From Gordoniibacillus kamchatkensis (GTDB lineage: Bacteria > Bacillota > Bacilli > Paenibacillales > NBRC-103111), in NCBI RefSeq assembly GCF_000829455.1, contig NZ_JXAK01000062.1, forward strand, positions 1 to 36,687: a stretch of 36,687 nucleotides of DNA. Direction: 5' to 3'. The number at the start of each line of letters is the position of its first letter. Positions within the stretch are counted from its first letter, which is position 1. The translations under genes were made by a program, and so were the position numbers. Positions 15,959 through 24,384 of this stretch are shown here, one piece after another. Under the pieces are notes generated by a model. It saw only the letters and a list, made by a program, of their open reading frames with translations. It was not told the DNA's origin and did no database searches.

Positions 15959-16546
15959 TTAATTTCCTGCCGCCGCTTTAGTTTCCAAATACACGCGGCG
16001 CAAATATTGGGAAATGACATGATTCACGAACATGTGGACGTCCTCCACAATGCCGTAATCCTCCGAGGGCACGACAAGCGCGATGTCGGCGAGTTCCTTC
16101 ATTTTCCCTTCTTTGGCTCCCACGATAGCGATGATTTTGGCGCCCTGCTCCTTGGCGTAGCGAAAAGCGCGGACGACGTTCTCGGAATTGCCGGAGACGG
16201 AGAGGCCGATGACCAAATCTCCCCGCTTCAGGACGTTCTTCAGCTGCTCCAGAAAAATGTCCTCATAGCTGATGTCGTTGCCGAGCGCGGTCATCCACGC
16301 CGTATTGTCGGTCAAGCTTTGAACGCGGAATCGGGTGTTCCCTTCGACATTGACACCTTTGCCGAAATCGCACGCCCAATGCGTAGCTGATGTGGCGCTG
16401 CCGCCGTTGCCGATGACGAACAGCTGCCTTTCCTCTACCCGCGCTTGTTCCATTTCCTCCTGGATCGTTCTGACCAGATCGAAGTTCAGGGATTGTATCG
16501 TGTGAATGAACTCGGATGAGTACGAGTCATAGTAAGATTTGAACAT
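15959..16546 (-). CDS. SIS-domain phosphosugar isomerase, GmhA-like
   Basis: A 195-residue SIS protein with the GmhA-type phosphosugar loop IGNGGSATSATHWACDF and the second SIS motif SVSGNSENVVRAF. It has the length of sedoheptulose-7-phosphate isomerases, but the heptose pathway genes are absent. In sugar operons, related proteins isomerise other aldose/ketose phosphates. AAGGAGAGGGAG precedes the ATG at 16546. It lies directly downstream of the broken ROK kinase gene. Confidence 0.88.
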   Translation of the reverse strand: MFKSYYDSYSSEFIHTIQSLNFDLVRTIQEEMEQARVEERQLFVIGNGGSATSATHWACDFGKGVNVEGNTRFRVQSLTDNTAWMTALGNDISYEDIFLEQLKNVLKRGDLVIGLSVSGNSENVVRAFRYAKEQGAKIIAIVGAKEGKMKELADIALVVPSEDYGIVEDVHMFVNHVISQYLRRVYLETKAAAGN

Positions 16547-16562
16547 AGACGGCTCCCTCTCC

Positions 16563-17591
16563 TTACTCGTAATTTTGGTTGCTTTGCAGCCGGCTCCAGA
16601 CCAAGCTCGCGGCCCCGACCAGGCCGGCTTCGTACCCTAAAGAGGTGACGGCGATCGGCACGTTCTTGTTGGCGTCGCCGATGACCGAGCGGCGCACTAC
16701 TTCCCGTACGCGTCGGCCATGAGGTATACGACTGGCTCACTCCGCCGCCGATGACGATTGCGCCGGGATTGAGCACGTTGACGGCGGCGGAAGCGCCCTG
16801 CCCAAATATTCGCCGGCGTCCCGGAACAGGCGGCGCGCTTCCTCCACCCCGTCCTGCGCCGCTGCCGCCAACGATTGCGCCGTGATGTCGCTCTCTGCGG
16901 CGAACCGCAAGCGAAGCGGGGAACCGGCATCGGCCGCAGCATAAGCTTGCCGGCCAGCTGCCGCAATCGCGGTGCCGGACGCGTGCACCTCCAGGCAGCC
17001 CCGGTTGCCGCAGCCGCACGGCGCGCCGTCTTGCCATTCGACGACGACGTGCCCGATTTCCCCGGCCAGGCCGTTCTCGCCTTCGCAAATACGGCCGTCC
17101 GCGATAAGGCCGCCGCCGATGCCCGTGCTCACGGTGACCCACAGCAAGTTGCGGACGTCGGGAGCGGCGCCGAACATCGATTCCGCCAAGGCGCACGCAT
17201 TGACATCGTTGGCGATCGCGATAAGCGGAACATGCCAGTACTGGCGCAGCAATTCGGCGACGGGCACATCTTTCCAGCCGAGATAAGGCGCATGCAGCAA
17301 AACGCCTCTCCCCGCGTCGGCCAGCCCGGGAACGGTCACGCCGATGCCGGCGATTTCCTTGTCCGACAGCTCAAGCTCGTTCAGGAGCCCGCGCAGCAGC
17401 GCGGAGCAAGCCGCAAAATGAGCTTGCGGCGTCCCGGCCTTGTCGGTTTCGAATCGTTTGCTGGCGACGATCGAACCACCCCGGTTCACAATGCCGACAA
17501 GCGTCTTTGTTCCTCCAAAATCGATGGCCCCGCAATACTCGTGAGCGGCTCCGCCGCCCGCGGGCCCTGCCGTATGAGCGTTCTGCCTCAT
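16563..17591 (-). pseudogene. ROK-family sugar kinase, broken by three single-base deletions
   Basis: The N-terminal 250 residues are a normal ROK kinase: ATP motif AIDFGGTKT, catalytic-loop ANDVNACALAE, glycine motif STGIGGG, zinc motif CGCGNRGCLE, and no DNA-binding domain. After EYLG the frame moves three times within about 100 bp, near 16800 (then SAAVNVLNPGAIVIGGGVSQ), near 16727 (then LMADAYGK) and near 16705 (then VVRRSVIGDANKNVPIAVTS to a TAA at 16563). Each step equals loss of one base, so the original frame returns. The ancestral protein would be about 340 residues. GGAGG precedes the ATG at 17591. This is either recent decay or clustered sequence error. Confidence 0.85.
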
Positions 17592-17595
17592 CGCT

Positions 17596-19128
17596 TCAAC
17601 CTCCCCCCGCCGAAACGTCTTTCGTCAATGCTTGATAGGTCCGGTAAAGCTCCTGATAAACCAAATACTTGTTTTCGTAGACAGCTTTGTACTGCCGCTG
17701 CAGTTCTTCATCGGGAACGATCGTGTCGGCTTGCCCGCCTCCGAACGCGGTGCCCGCTTCCGTCTCGTCCCGGAAGTAGCCGAAACCGGTGGCCGCGAGT
17801 GCGGCCGCACCCGCCATCGCCGCTTCCGGCATGCGCGGCAGTACGATTCGGCTGCGCGAGACGTTCGCTTTGATGTTCATCCATTCCCGGTTGCGCGTGC
17901 CTCCGCCGATGGCGATAATTTCTCCTTCGCCTTCGAGGCCCTTGGCATTCGCTTTCGCCGCCGCCCTGCGAATCGATTCCATTTCATAGGCGATTCCTTC
18001 CAGCACGGCTTTCAGCATATGCGCCCGTTCATGGTGCAGCCGCAGCCCGACGATCGAACCCGAACTGTGCGGATCGGGCTGCGGCGCCCCGCTCCCCGAC
18101 AAATACGGAACGTACAGCAGTCCGGTCGGCATGCGCCCGGCTTGCCGCACGAGCGCTTCCAGCTCTTCGTAAGGCAGCGGCTCCGGATGGATCAAGCGCC
18201 TGATCCATTCGACCGAGCCGCCCGATGCCGGAAGCCCGCCCAGCCAAAAATATTTGTCCTTCGCGACATGTATGCCGTATGCCAGGCCCGAATCGTATTC
18301 CGCTTGGCCGAGCGGCTTCTCCTCTAGCACCCCGATCAACGTCTCCGCCGTGCCCATGGAATTGAACAGCGTTCCCTTTCGGGTGGCTCCGACGGCGAAT
18401 GCGGCGTTCAGATGGTCATGTCCGGTCACATAGACGGGCGTGCCATCAGGAATGCCCAGGTCGGCGAACGAGCCTCCCCGAATCGGCCGCGATGCGGCGA
18501 AGCTGGGCAAAGCTTCGGGAAACAGGCCGCGGGGCAGCCCAAGCGCGGACATGGCTTCCCCATCCCAGCTTTTGCGCGCGATATCGAAGCAGAACGTCCG
18601 CGCCGCAAGCGTGTAATCGGTAACCGGCGCGCCCGTGAACCGATAGGCGATATAATCGGCGACCGACAGCCAGACGGCATTCTCCAGCGCGGACGGGTCC
18701 TGTTCCTTAAGCCAGAGCAGCTTGAACAAGCCATACTTATAGCTCGCTCTTAGCCCTGTCGTCCGAAATCGTTCGGCCGCATCCCAGCGCTTCATCAGCG
18801 CTTCGCACTGCGGCACGCTGCGGGGATCGAACCAAGGTATGACGTGGCTCCTGGCCTCGCCGGACGAACGGTCCACCAGAAGTCCCGCTTCCGCCATGCT
18901 CGTAATGCCGACAGACAGGACGGCCCCACGCTCCGGACACGCTTCCCGCGCTTGCCGCACCGTCGCGGCAACCGTTCTCCACAGCTGCTCCGGATCGTAA
19001 TATGACAGCCCGTCCTCCGTTCGGAACGTCGCCGTAGGGCTGCTCGCCCACGATTCGAGCCGGCCGCTGCCGCCAAAATACCCCGCTTTGCAATTCGTTG
19101 TGCCGACGTCGATGCCGAGAAACATCAT
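17596..19128 (-). CDS. FGGY-family carbohydrate kinase (xylulokinase-like)
   Basis: A 510-residue kinase starting MMFLGIDVGTTNCKAGYF (first ATP-binding motif). The catalytic-Asp region is VYVTGHDHLNAAF, and a glycine-rich IIAIGGGTRNREW motif lies in the second half. Substrates in this family range from xylulose and gluconate to glycerol and erythritol; the sequence alone does not decide. The ATG at 19128 overlaps the upstream TGA as ATGA and follows GGAG, so the longer ORF start at 19191 is rejected. With a ROK kinase and a DUF1537 kinase this operon encodes three sugar kinases, one now broken. Confidence 0.9.
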   Translation of the reverse strand: MMFLGIDVGTTNCKAGYFGGSGRLESWASSPTATFRTEDGLSYYDPEQLWRTVAATVRQAREACPERGAVLSVGITSMAEAGLLVDRSSGEARSHVIPWFDPRSVPQCEALMKRWDAAERFRTTGLRASYKYGLFKLLWLKEQDPSALENAVWLSVADYIAYRFTGAPVTDYTLAARTFCFDIARKSWDGEAMSALGLPRGLFPEALPSFAASRPIRGGSFADLGIPDGTPVYVTGHDHLNAAFAVGATRKGTLFNSMGTAETLIGVLEEKPLGQAEYDSGLAYGIHVAKDKYFWLGGLPASGGSVEWIRRLIHPEPLPYEELEALVRQAGRMPTGLLYVPYLSGSGAPQPDPHSSGSIVGLRLHHERAHMLKAVLEGIAYEMESIRRAAAKANAKGLEGEGEIIAIGGGTRNREWMNIKANVSRSRIVLPRMPEAAMAGAAALAATGFGYFRDETEAGTAFGGGQADTIVPDEELQRQYKAVYENKYLVYQELYRTYQALTKDVSAGGG

Positions 19129-19793
19129 CGCTTCGTCTCCGCGAGCAAGCTTTTCACATACGCCAGCGCGAACGCCGGGCTCGTCAAACATTTGTCCCTT
19201 TGCTCCGGCTCCAGCAAAGCGGACACCCGGCTCATGGATGCCTGCGCCAGCACGATGACGTCCGCGCGCGAAGCCAGATCGGCGAGCAAGTCAAGCAGAA
19301 TCCGGTCATGGCCTTCTTTATCGCCCTGCTTGAGCAACCGGTACGCTTCCCCGGCCAGGACGGGAATGAACTGCACGTCTTTGCCCGCCGCTCGCGCTTT
19401 TTCCATCAATAATGCGGTCGTGGGACGAATCGTCGTTTCCAGCGTCGCCACGATACCGATTGTGTCGCCGCGTTTCACCGCTTCTTCCGCCATGGCGTCG
19501 TCAATGCGCACGACCGGGACGGACACCTCGCTTCTCATGGCCGCAGCCGCTTCTCCCACCGACGAGCATGCGCTCAAAATGACGTCGGCGCCCGCTTCCT
19601 CCGCATAACGCGCATATTGCACCAGCTTGGGTGCGATCTCCGCAACGTCTCCCCCGTTTGCCGCCAGCCGCGGCAAAATGGAATCGTCCACGAAATTGAC
19701 GATGTCGCATTCCAGCTGCATGCGCTCCGCTTGCTGCCGAAACGTGTCCACCGTAACCGGAGTCGTATGAATAATTGCCAGCTTACGCGCCAT
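19125..19793 (-). CDS. Aspartate/glutamate racemase family protein
   Basis: A 222-residue protein with the two-lobed racemase fold pattern. The first active-site Cys is in LSACSSVGE (Cys76). At the usual place of the second Cys it reads IVLAQASMSR, so Ala or Ser replaces it. Proteins with one Cys in this superfamily act as decarboxylases or isomerases, or have unknown activity, and cannot be simple two-base racemases. The ATG at 19793 follows GGGAGGGAA and lies 11 bp inside the DeoR gene end. Why such a protein belongs to a sugar operon is not known; a role on a sugar acid is a guess. Confidence 0.8.
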   Translation of the reverse strand: MARKLAIIHTTPVTVDTFRQQAERMQLECDIVNFVDDSILPRLAANGGDVAEIAPKLVQYARYAEEAGADVILSACSSVGEAAAAMRSEVSVPVVRIDDAMAEEAVKRGDTIGIVATLETTIRPTTALLMEKARAAGKDVQFIPVLAGEAYRLLKQGDKEGHDRILLDLLADLASRADVIVLAQASMSRVSALLEPEQRDKCLTSPAFALAYVKSLLAETKR

Positions 19794-20610
19794 AGTCTGC
19801 AGTTCCCTCCCGTTCGTTCGCCTGAGCGATGTCGCCGGCCGAACATACGACAATTTCTACTCCCATGCTTTCGATCTGCTTGAGCTCCCGCTCCGGCGCC
19901 TGATCGTCGGTAAACAGCATATCGACCTCCTCGAAAGAAGCGAAGGAAATGACCCCTTGCAGCCCGAACTTGCTATGGTCCGCCACAATGACCACTTTTT
20001 CCGCTGCGGACACCATCGCTCTCTTCACTTCCGCTTCGAACAAATCGGAGCTGGTGAAGCCCTTTCTAAGGGATACGCCCGAAGTTCCCAAAAATACGTA
20101 ATGCGCATTAAAATTGAGCAGCTCGTTTTGCGTTTTCGGCCCGATGAGGCTCATCGATTTCTCCACCAGTTTGCCGCCGACGACAAACACGGACGCCGCG
20201 TTCCTGATGCACTCTTCGGCGACGTTCAGGCCGTTCGTCACGACCGTCAAATCCTTCACCGCCCTCAGGTGCCGGGCAAGCGCCAGCGTCGTCGTACCGG
20301 CGTCCAAAATGACGACCTGATGATCCTTCACCAGTCTGGCCGCAGCCCGGCCGATCGTCTCTTTCTCGCTGAAGCGAAGCGATTGCCGCTGTTTGACGGG
20401 CAGCACGGTTTCCGCCGAGCCGCTGGCCTCTTCCCGCAAAGTGGCTCCGCCGTAATTTTTTTTGACCAGGCCCTCGATTTCCAGCTGGTTCAAATCGCGG
20501 CGGGCCGTTTCCTCGGAGATGCCGAATTGCCGGACTAGATCGGATACTTTGACGTTGCCGTACTGCCGGACGAGCTCGCGAATTTTTTGGCGTCTTGCGT
20601 GCACAAACAT
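19783..20610 (-). CDS. DeoR/GlpR-family transcriptional regulator
   Basis: A 275-residue regulator with the DeoR winged helix (about 3-57, with VSDLVRQFGISEETARRDL) and the C-terminal sugar-phosphate sensor domain with DAGTTTLALARHL. DeoR proteins are usually repressors of the sugar operon they belong to and are released by a phosphorylated intermediate. Here it would act on the promoter at 23989-24017. GGAGGAG precedes the ATG at 20610. The gene sits between transporter and enzyme genes. Confidence 0.92.
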   Translation of the reverse strand: MFVHARRQKIRELVRQYGNVKVSDLVRQFGISEETARRDLNQLEIEGLVKKNYGGATLREEASGSAETVLPVKQRQSLRFSEKETIGRAAARLVKDHQVVILDAGTTTLALARHLRAVKDLTVVTNGLNVAEECIRNAASVFVVGGKLVEKSMSLIGPKTQNELLNFNAHYVFLGTSGVSLRKGFTSSDLFEAEVKRAMVSAAEKVVIVADHSKFGLQGVISFASFEEVDMLFTDDQAPERELKQIESMGVEIVVCSAGDIAQANEREGTADYGA

Positions 20611-20628
20611 GTCGGCTCCTCCCTTCGC

Positions 20629-21459
20629 TTACTTCACTGCGCCATCCATTACGCCTTTAATGACATGCTTTTGCATCAGCAGGTAGAACACGATAATCGG
20701 CACAATCGACAGCACCAAAGCCGCCATTGCCGAGCCGTAATCGGACGTATATTGGCCGAAGAAATAAAAAGTGGACAGCGGCAACGTCCGGGCGTCTTTA
20801 TCGGTTAAAATGAGGGACGGCAGCAAGAAATCGTTCCAAATCCACAGCACGTCCAAAATGGCGATCGTCGTCGTAATGGGCATCAGCAGCGGAAAAACGA
20901 CTTTCCAAAACACCCGGTATTTCGAAGCGCCGTCGATCCGCGCCGCTTCCTCCAGCTCCAGCGGCACGCCTTTGATGAACCCGTGGTACATGAACGTAGC
21001 CATGCTGAGCCCGAAGCCCAAATAGAAGTAGGATAGCGCCCATTTGCTGTTCAGCACGCCCAGCTTCCCATAGATCGAGACGAAGGGGATCATCAGTGCC
21101 TGGAATGGAATAATCATGGCGCAAACCATCATGAGCAGGATGAAGTTGTTGATTTTCCAGTTCCATCTGACGAGAAAATAAGCCAGCATCGACGAAAACA
21201 CGATGATCAGCACGATCGAGACGACGGTGACCGTGAGCGAATTGACGACGGCGGTACCGAAGCTCATCGTCTTGAACGCGCCGCTGTAGTTGTCAAAGCT
21301 GAACGATTTCGGCAAGCCGAGCGGATTCGCCACGACGTTCAGGCGGCTTTTGAACGAATTGAGCACGATCAGAACGAAAGGAAACATATACACAACCGCA
21401 AGGATGCACGCCAGCGCGAATAATCCTGTCTGCTTCAAGCTCTTTTTCCGTCTCATCAC
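20629..21459 (-). CDS. Sugar ABC transporter permease (CUT1, MalG-like)
   Basis: A 276-residue permease with six helices. The EAA loop for contact with the ATPase is around EEAARIDGASKYRVFWKVVFP (about 175-195). It ends in LMQKHVIKGVMDGAVK, typical of MalG/AraQ-type permeases of the CUT1 family. It overlaps the upstream permease by 4 bp. No ATPase gene is in the operon; CUT1 systems of Firmicutes commonly share an MsmX-type ATPase encoded elsewhere. Confidence 0.95.
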   Translation of the reverse strand: MMRRKKSLKQTGLFALACILAVVYMFPFVLIVLNSFKSRLNVVANPLGLPKSFSFDNYSGAFKTMSFGTAVVNSLTVTVVSIVLIIVFSSMLAYFLVRWNWKINNFILLMMVCAMIIPFQALMIPFVSIYGKLGVLNSKWALSYFYLGFGLSMATFMYHGFIKGVPLELEEAARIDGASKYRVFWKVVFPLLMPITTTIAILDVLWIWNDFLLPSLILTDKDARTLPLSTFYFFGQYTSDYGSAMAALVLSIVPIIVFYLLMQKHVIKGVMDGAVK

Positions 21460-22349
21460 GATCTTACCTCTAGCCTCTTCATCGCCCGCACCTGGATGAC
21501 GGCAATGAGGGCGACGATAATGAACAAAATGACTGCCTTCGCCTGGCCGGAGCCGTAACGCTGATAGAGGAAAGCTTCGTTATAGACGTGCATGGCGATC
21601 AGCTCCGTTGACCGGTACGGCCCGCCCTGCGTCAGCGACAAGTTCGTGTCGTACACCATGAAGCTTTTTTGCAGCGTCAGAAACAAGCTGATCGTGAAGG
21701 CGGGAACCATTAGCGGGATTTTAATCCGGATCAGCTGCTGCCATTTGGATGCGCCGTCGAGCCCGGCCGCTTCCAAGAGCGAGCCGGGAATGCCCGTCAA
21801 CCCCGCAATGTAAATCAGCATCATGTAGCCCGAGGTTTGCCAGACGCCGACGATGACGAGCGCCCAGAACGCTTTGTCCGGCTGGGCCAGCCAGGAATTG
21901 GCGAATAGGTCCCAGGCCGCCTCCTTGCCGACATACACCAACACCCTCGAGAAAATAAACTGCCAGATGAACCCCAGGATGATGCCGCCGATCAGATTAG
22001 GGGTGAAAAATCCGAGACGGAACGCATTCTGGCCTTTCACGCCGCTCGATACGAGCAGGGCGAGAGCAAAGGCGATCACATTCGTCAGCACGACGGAACA
22101 GACCACATAGCGGACCGTAAACAGCATCGAATGCCAAAACTCGGCGTCCCGAAACGCGGCGATGTAATTCTCAAATCCTTTGAATTGAAACGAGGAAGCG
22201 ACGCCGTTCCAATCGGTGAAAGTCATCGTCACCCCGATCGCAAACGGGATCACTTTCACCGTCAAAAAGGCAAGCAGCGGGACGAACGCGAACATGACGA
22301 ACACTTTGATGTTCTCGGCCAGCTTTTTCTCCGTGTACATAGCGGACAT
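21456..22349 (-). CDS. Sugar ABC transporter permease (CUT1, MalF/UgpA-like)
   Basis: A 297-residue six-helix permease with the EAA loop LLEAAGLDGASKWQQLIRIKIP (about 194-214). It is the partner of the MalG-like permease it overlaps and lies downstream of the solute-binding protein. Together they import an oligosaccharide or glycoside. Confidence 0.95.
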   Translation of the reverse strand: MSAMYTEKKLAENIKVFVMFAFVPLLAFLTVKVIPFAIGVTMTFTDWNGVASSFQFKGFENYIAAFRDAEFWHSMLFTVRYVVCSVVLTNVIAFALALLVSSGVKGQNAFRLGFFTPNLIGGIILGFIWQFIFSRVLVYVGKEAAWDLFANSWLAQPDKAFWALVIVGVWQTSGYMMLIYIAGLTGIPGSLLEAAGLDGASKWQQLIRIKIPLMVPAFTISLFLTLQKSFMVYDTNLSLTQGGPYRSTELIAMHVYNEAFLYQRYGSGQAKAVILFIIVALIAVIQVRAMKRLEVRS

Positions 22350-22422
22350 TGCCTCCCTTCAGGTCTTCTTGAGTTGAACAGGAGTGGGATAAGCCACTAA
22401 CGCTTATCCCACTCGGCAGCAG

Positions 22423-23754
22423 TTATTTTTTCACTTGCTTCCAGTACTCCGTGAACGCCTTTGTCAGGACGGCGCGGTCGATTTCTCCCGCCAAATATTT
22501 TTGCATCGTCGCCCCCATATTGGCTGAGCCGTCCGGCGGGTAGTAGGAGTTCATATATTCGAGCGTGTCGCCCGCTTTCATATAATCGAGCACCGCGCGG
22601 TTCAAATAATCGGCCGGCTGCGTCTTGATGTTGTCAAATACCGGGATGAAGCCGAGCGAAGTGACGTAATCCTTCTGCCCTTCGTCGCTGCCGACCATCC
22701 AGTTCAGGAACTGCTTCGCTCCTTCTTGCTGCTCCGGCTTGGACTGGGAGCCGTCCACTACCCAGTAGGAAGGCACGCCGGTGGATACTTTATGGTTGGC
22801 CGGATCGTTCGGATCGTTGCTGACCGGCACCGGCAGCAGCCCGTAATCGCCTTTCGGATCGACTTCCTTGATTTGCGGCAGCGACCAGTTGCCCATAAAC
22901 CATAGCCCGACCTTGCCGCTTGCCAGCGCCAAAGGAGCGTCGTCGTACTGCGGAGACAGCGGCGACTTTTTGTCCGCGTTGTACTGCTTCATCAGATCGA
23001 ACGTATCGAGCCAGCCGCTGAACAGCTTGTTGTCCTGCAGATTGACTGTACCCGCCTTCATGTCGTCCAGGAATTTGTGGCGCTCGTCCCGGTTGCCGGA
23101 AACGTTCGTGAAGAAAATGTTGGTGAAGTGCGCCCCGAGCGACCAATCCATCGGCGAGATCGTAATCGGAGCGGTCACGCCCGGCACTTTGGCCACTTTG
23201 TCGAACAGCGCTTTCAAGTCGTCGCGGGTTTTGATGCTTTTCGGATCGAAGCTGCCGCCGACCGCTTTATCCAGAACGCTCTTGTTGTACAGGAAGCCGA
23301 ACGATTCGACGTTCACCGGCATCCCCTTGATTTTGTCGCCGTCCTTCACGAAATCGAGCGTGCCCGCTGCCGCATGCTTGACCCACGGCTCTCCGGACAA
23401 GTCCAGCAGCTTGTCTTTGAAGGTGGGGAACTCTTTGCCCATCATGATGATCGTTGGCGCGTTGCCGGACGAATACAAGGCCGACATTTTTTGAAAAGCG
23501 TTCTGGCCGGCAAGCGGAATGACGGAAACTTTCACTTTGTTTTGGGATTTGTTGAATTTGTCTACAAGCGCATCGAATTGTTTGGAAATTTCCGGCTTGC
23601 CCATCAGCACGGAAATTTCGGCCGGCTTGCCCGCTGCGGGAGCCGGAGCCGCCGGAGCGCTCTCCACATTTTTATTGCCGCCCGTCCCTCCGCCGCATCC
23701 GGCGATACCGGCCACCAATGTTGTAAGTAGTAGAAGCGGAACCCATTTTTTCAT
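22423..23754 (-). CDS. Extracellular sugar-binding lipoprotein (family 1 solute-binding protein)
   Basis: A 443-residue protein with a signal peptide and lipobox AGCGGG (Cys20), followed by a Gly/Asn and Ala/Pro-rich linker and a MalE-like binding fold. Motifs such as ALASGKVGLWFMGNWSL are typical of CUT1 binding proteins. First gene of the operon. The ATG at 23754 follows GAGAGGGG. A gap of about 70 bp before the first permease allows higher expression of the binding protein, although I see no clear processing hairpin there. Confidence 0.95.
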   Translation of the reverse strand: MKKWVPLLLLTTLVAGIAGCGGGTGGNKNVESAPAAPAPAAGKPAEISVLMGKPEISKQFDALVDKFNKSQNKVKVSVIPLAGQNAFQKMSALYSSGNAPTIIMMGKEFPTFKDKLLDLSGEPWVKHAAAGTLDFVKDGDKIKGMPVNVESFGFLYNKSVLDKAVGGSFDPKSIKTRDDLKALFDKVAKVPGVTAPITISPMDWSLGAHFTNIFFTNVSGNRDERHKFLDDMKAGTVNLQDNKLFSGWLDTFDLMKQYNADKKSPLSPQYDDAPLALASGKVGLWFMGNWSLPQIKEVDPKGDYGLLPVPVSNDPNDPANHKVSTGVPSYWVVDGSQSKPEQQEGAKQFLNWMVGSDEGQKDYVTSLGFIPVFDNIKTQPADYLNRAVLDYMKAGDTLEYMNSYYPPDGSANMGATMQKYLAGEIDRAVLTKAFTEYWKQVKK

Positions 23755-23988
23755 GTGAATACCCCTCTCGCCATTATCTTTGATACGCAGCTTGCTGTCG
23801 TACTTCCCTTTAGCATTTGGCTGAGATTGCTCCTTTGGATTCCCCCTCGCCCGGCCCCCGTCAACTTGTTTTCACGCTTGCAAAAAGGCACACAATCCAA
23901 CAAGTCATTCCAAAAAATATGGAAGCCCCTAAACAATTCCACAACAAACCCGATGTATTCATGCGTATTTGTTGCATATTGTGGTTTT
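23755..23988 (-). other. Long 5' untranslated leader of the sugar operon
   Basis: About 225 nt lie between the predicted transcription start (near 23982) and the start codon at 23754. I recognise no riboswitch family. An 88-codon ORF through it (23751-24017) crosses the promoter and has no ribosome site. The leader could hold the DeoR operator or an RNA control element. Confidence 0.4.
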
Positions 23989-24017
23989 ATTATCTTATTT
24001 AATGAATTAATAGTCAA
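23989..24017 (-). promoter_or_regulatory. Promoter of the sugar operon
   Basis: On the minus strand TTGACT (24012-24017), a 17-bp spacer and GATAAT (23989-23994) form a good sigma-A promoter. TTGACTATTGACTATT is a short direct repeat overlapping the -35. It is the only strong promoter seen before the 12-gene operon. Confidence 0.8.
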
Positions 24018-24098
24018 TAGTCAACATGAAATTTTCATATTTATGCGGGGTTTTTATCGTTAATAATTCACAATACCACAATCGGTCAGCAATGAACA

Positions 24099-24130
24099 AC
24101 AAAAAGACCCTCTCCGATTCACCGAGAGGG
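24099..24130 (-). terminator. Orphan minus-strand terminator
   Basis: CCCTCTC (24108-24114) and GAGAGGG (24124-24130) form a stem followed on the minus strand by TCTTTTTG. No minus-strand gene lies upstream of it before the plus-strand exporter, so it may shield the sugar operon from antisense reading or be left from a lost gene. Confidence 0.65.
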
Positions 24131-24217
24131 CATATGCTGCTGGACAAAGATTGATCCGACACTGCCGTTATCGTCGCCCCCAACCTCCCGAGCTTCTTAG
24201 CAATTGGCCTTTTTCGT

Positions 24218-24223
24218 TATAAT
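24218..24223 (+). promoter_or_regulatory. Possible -10 element for the second ABC exporter
   Basis: TATAAT lies about 70 bp before a 30-residue leader ORF and 150 bp before the exporter. No good -35 is seen at 16-18 bp, so it may need an activator. Confidence 0.35.
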
Positions 24224-24291
24224 GATTTGTTAAATTGTCGGCTGAAATAACGGGATGCTACGATGAAAGCAAAATGTCCGAGGTGAGATAG

Positions 24292-24384
24292 ATGAGAAAC
24301 GATGCCAAATCCGTCAAAACGACCGTAACCGTAATAATCCTGGCAAGAAGCATAAATTGGAGGAGTCGTGCGTGGATAAGTTAA
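24292..24384 (+). CDS. Possible 30-residue leader ORF overlapping the exporter start
   Basis: GAGGTGA precedes an ATG at 24292. The ORF encodes a basic peptide (MRNDAKSVKTTV ... SRAWIS) and stops at a TAA in 24382-24384, 13 bp inside the exporter gene. The exporter's own ribosome site (GGAGG) lies within this ORF, an arrangement used for translational coupling or attenuation. The peptide itself has no recognised relative, and a chance ORF is possible. Confidence 0.35.
   Translation: MRNDAKSVKTTVTVIILARSINWRSRAWIS

Noticed and set aside
15990-16006. Another GCGCAAATATT match
   Set aside because: A single copy inside the SIS gene, without a phased partner or -10.
23751-24017. 88-codon ORF through the sugar operon leader
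   Set aside because: It begins upstream of the promoter's -10 and has no ribosome site.
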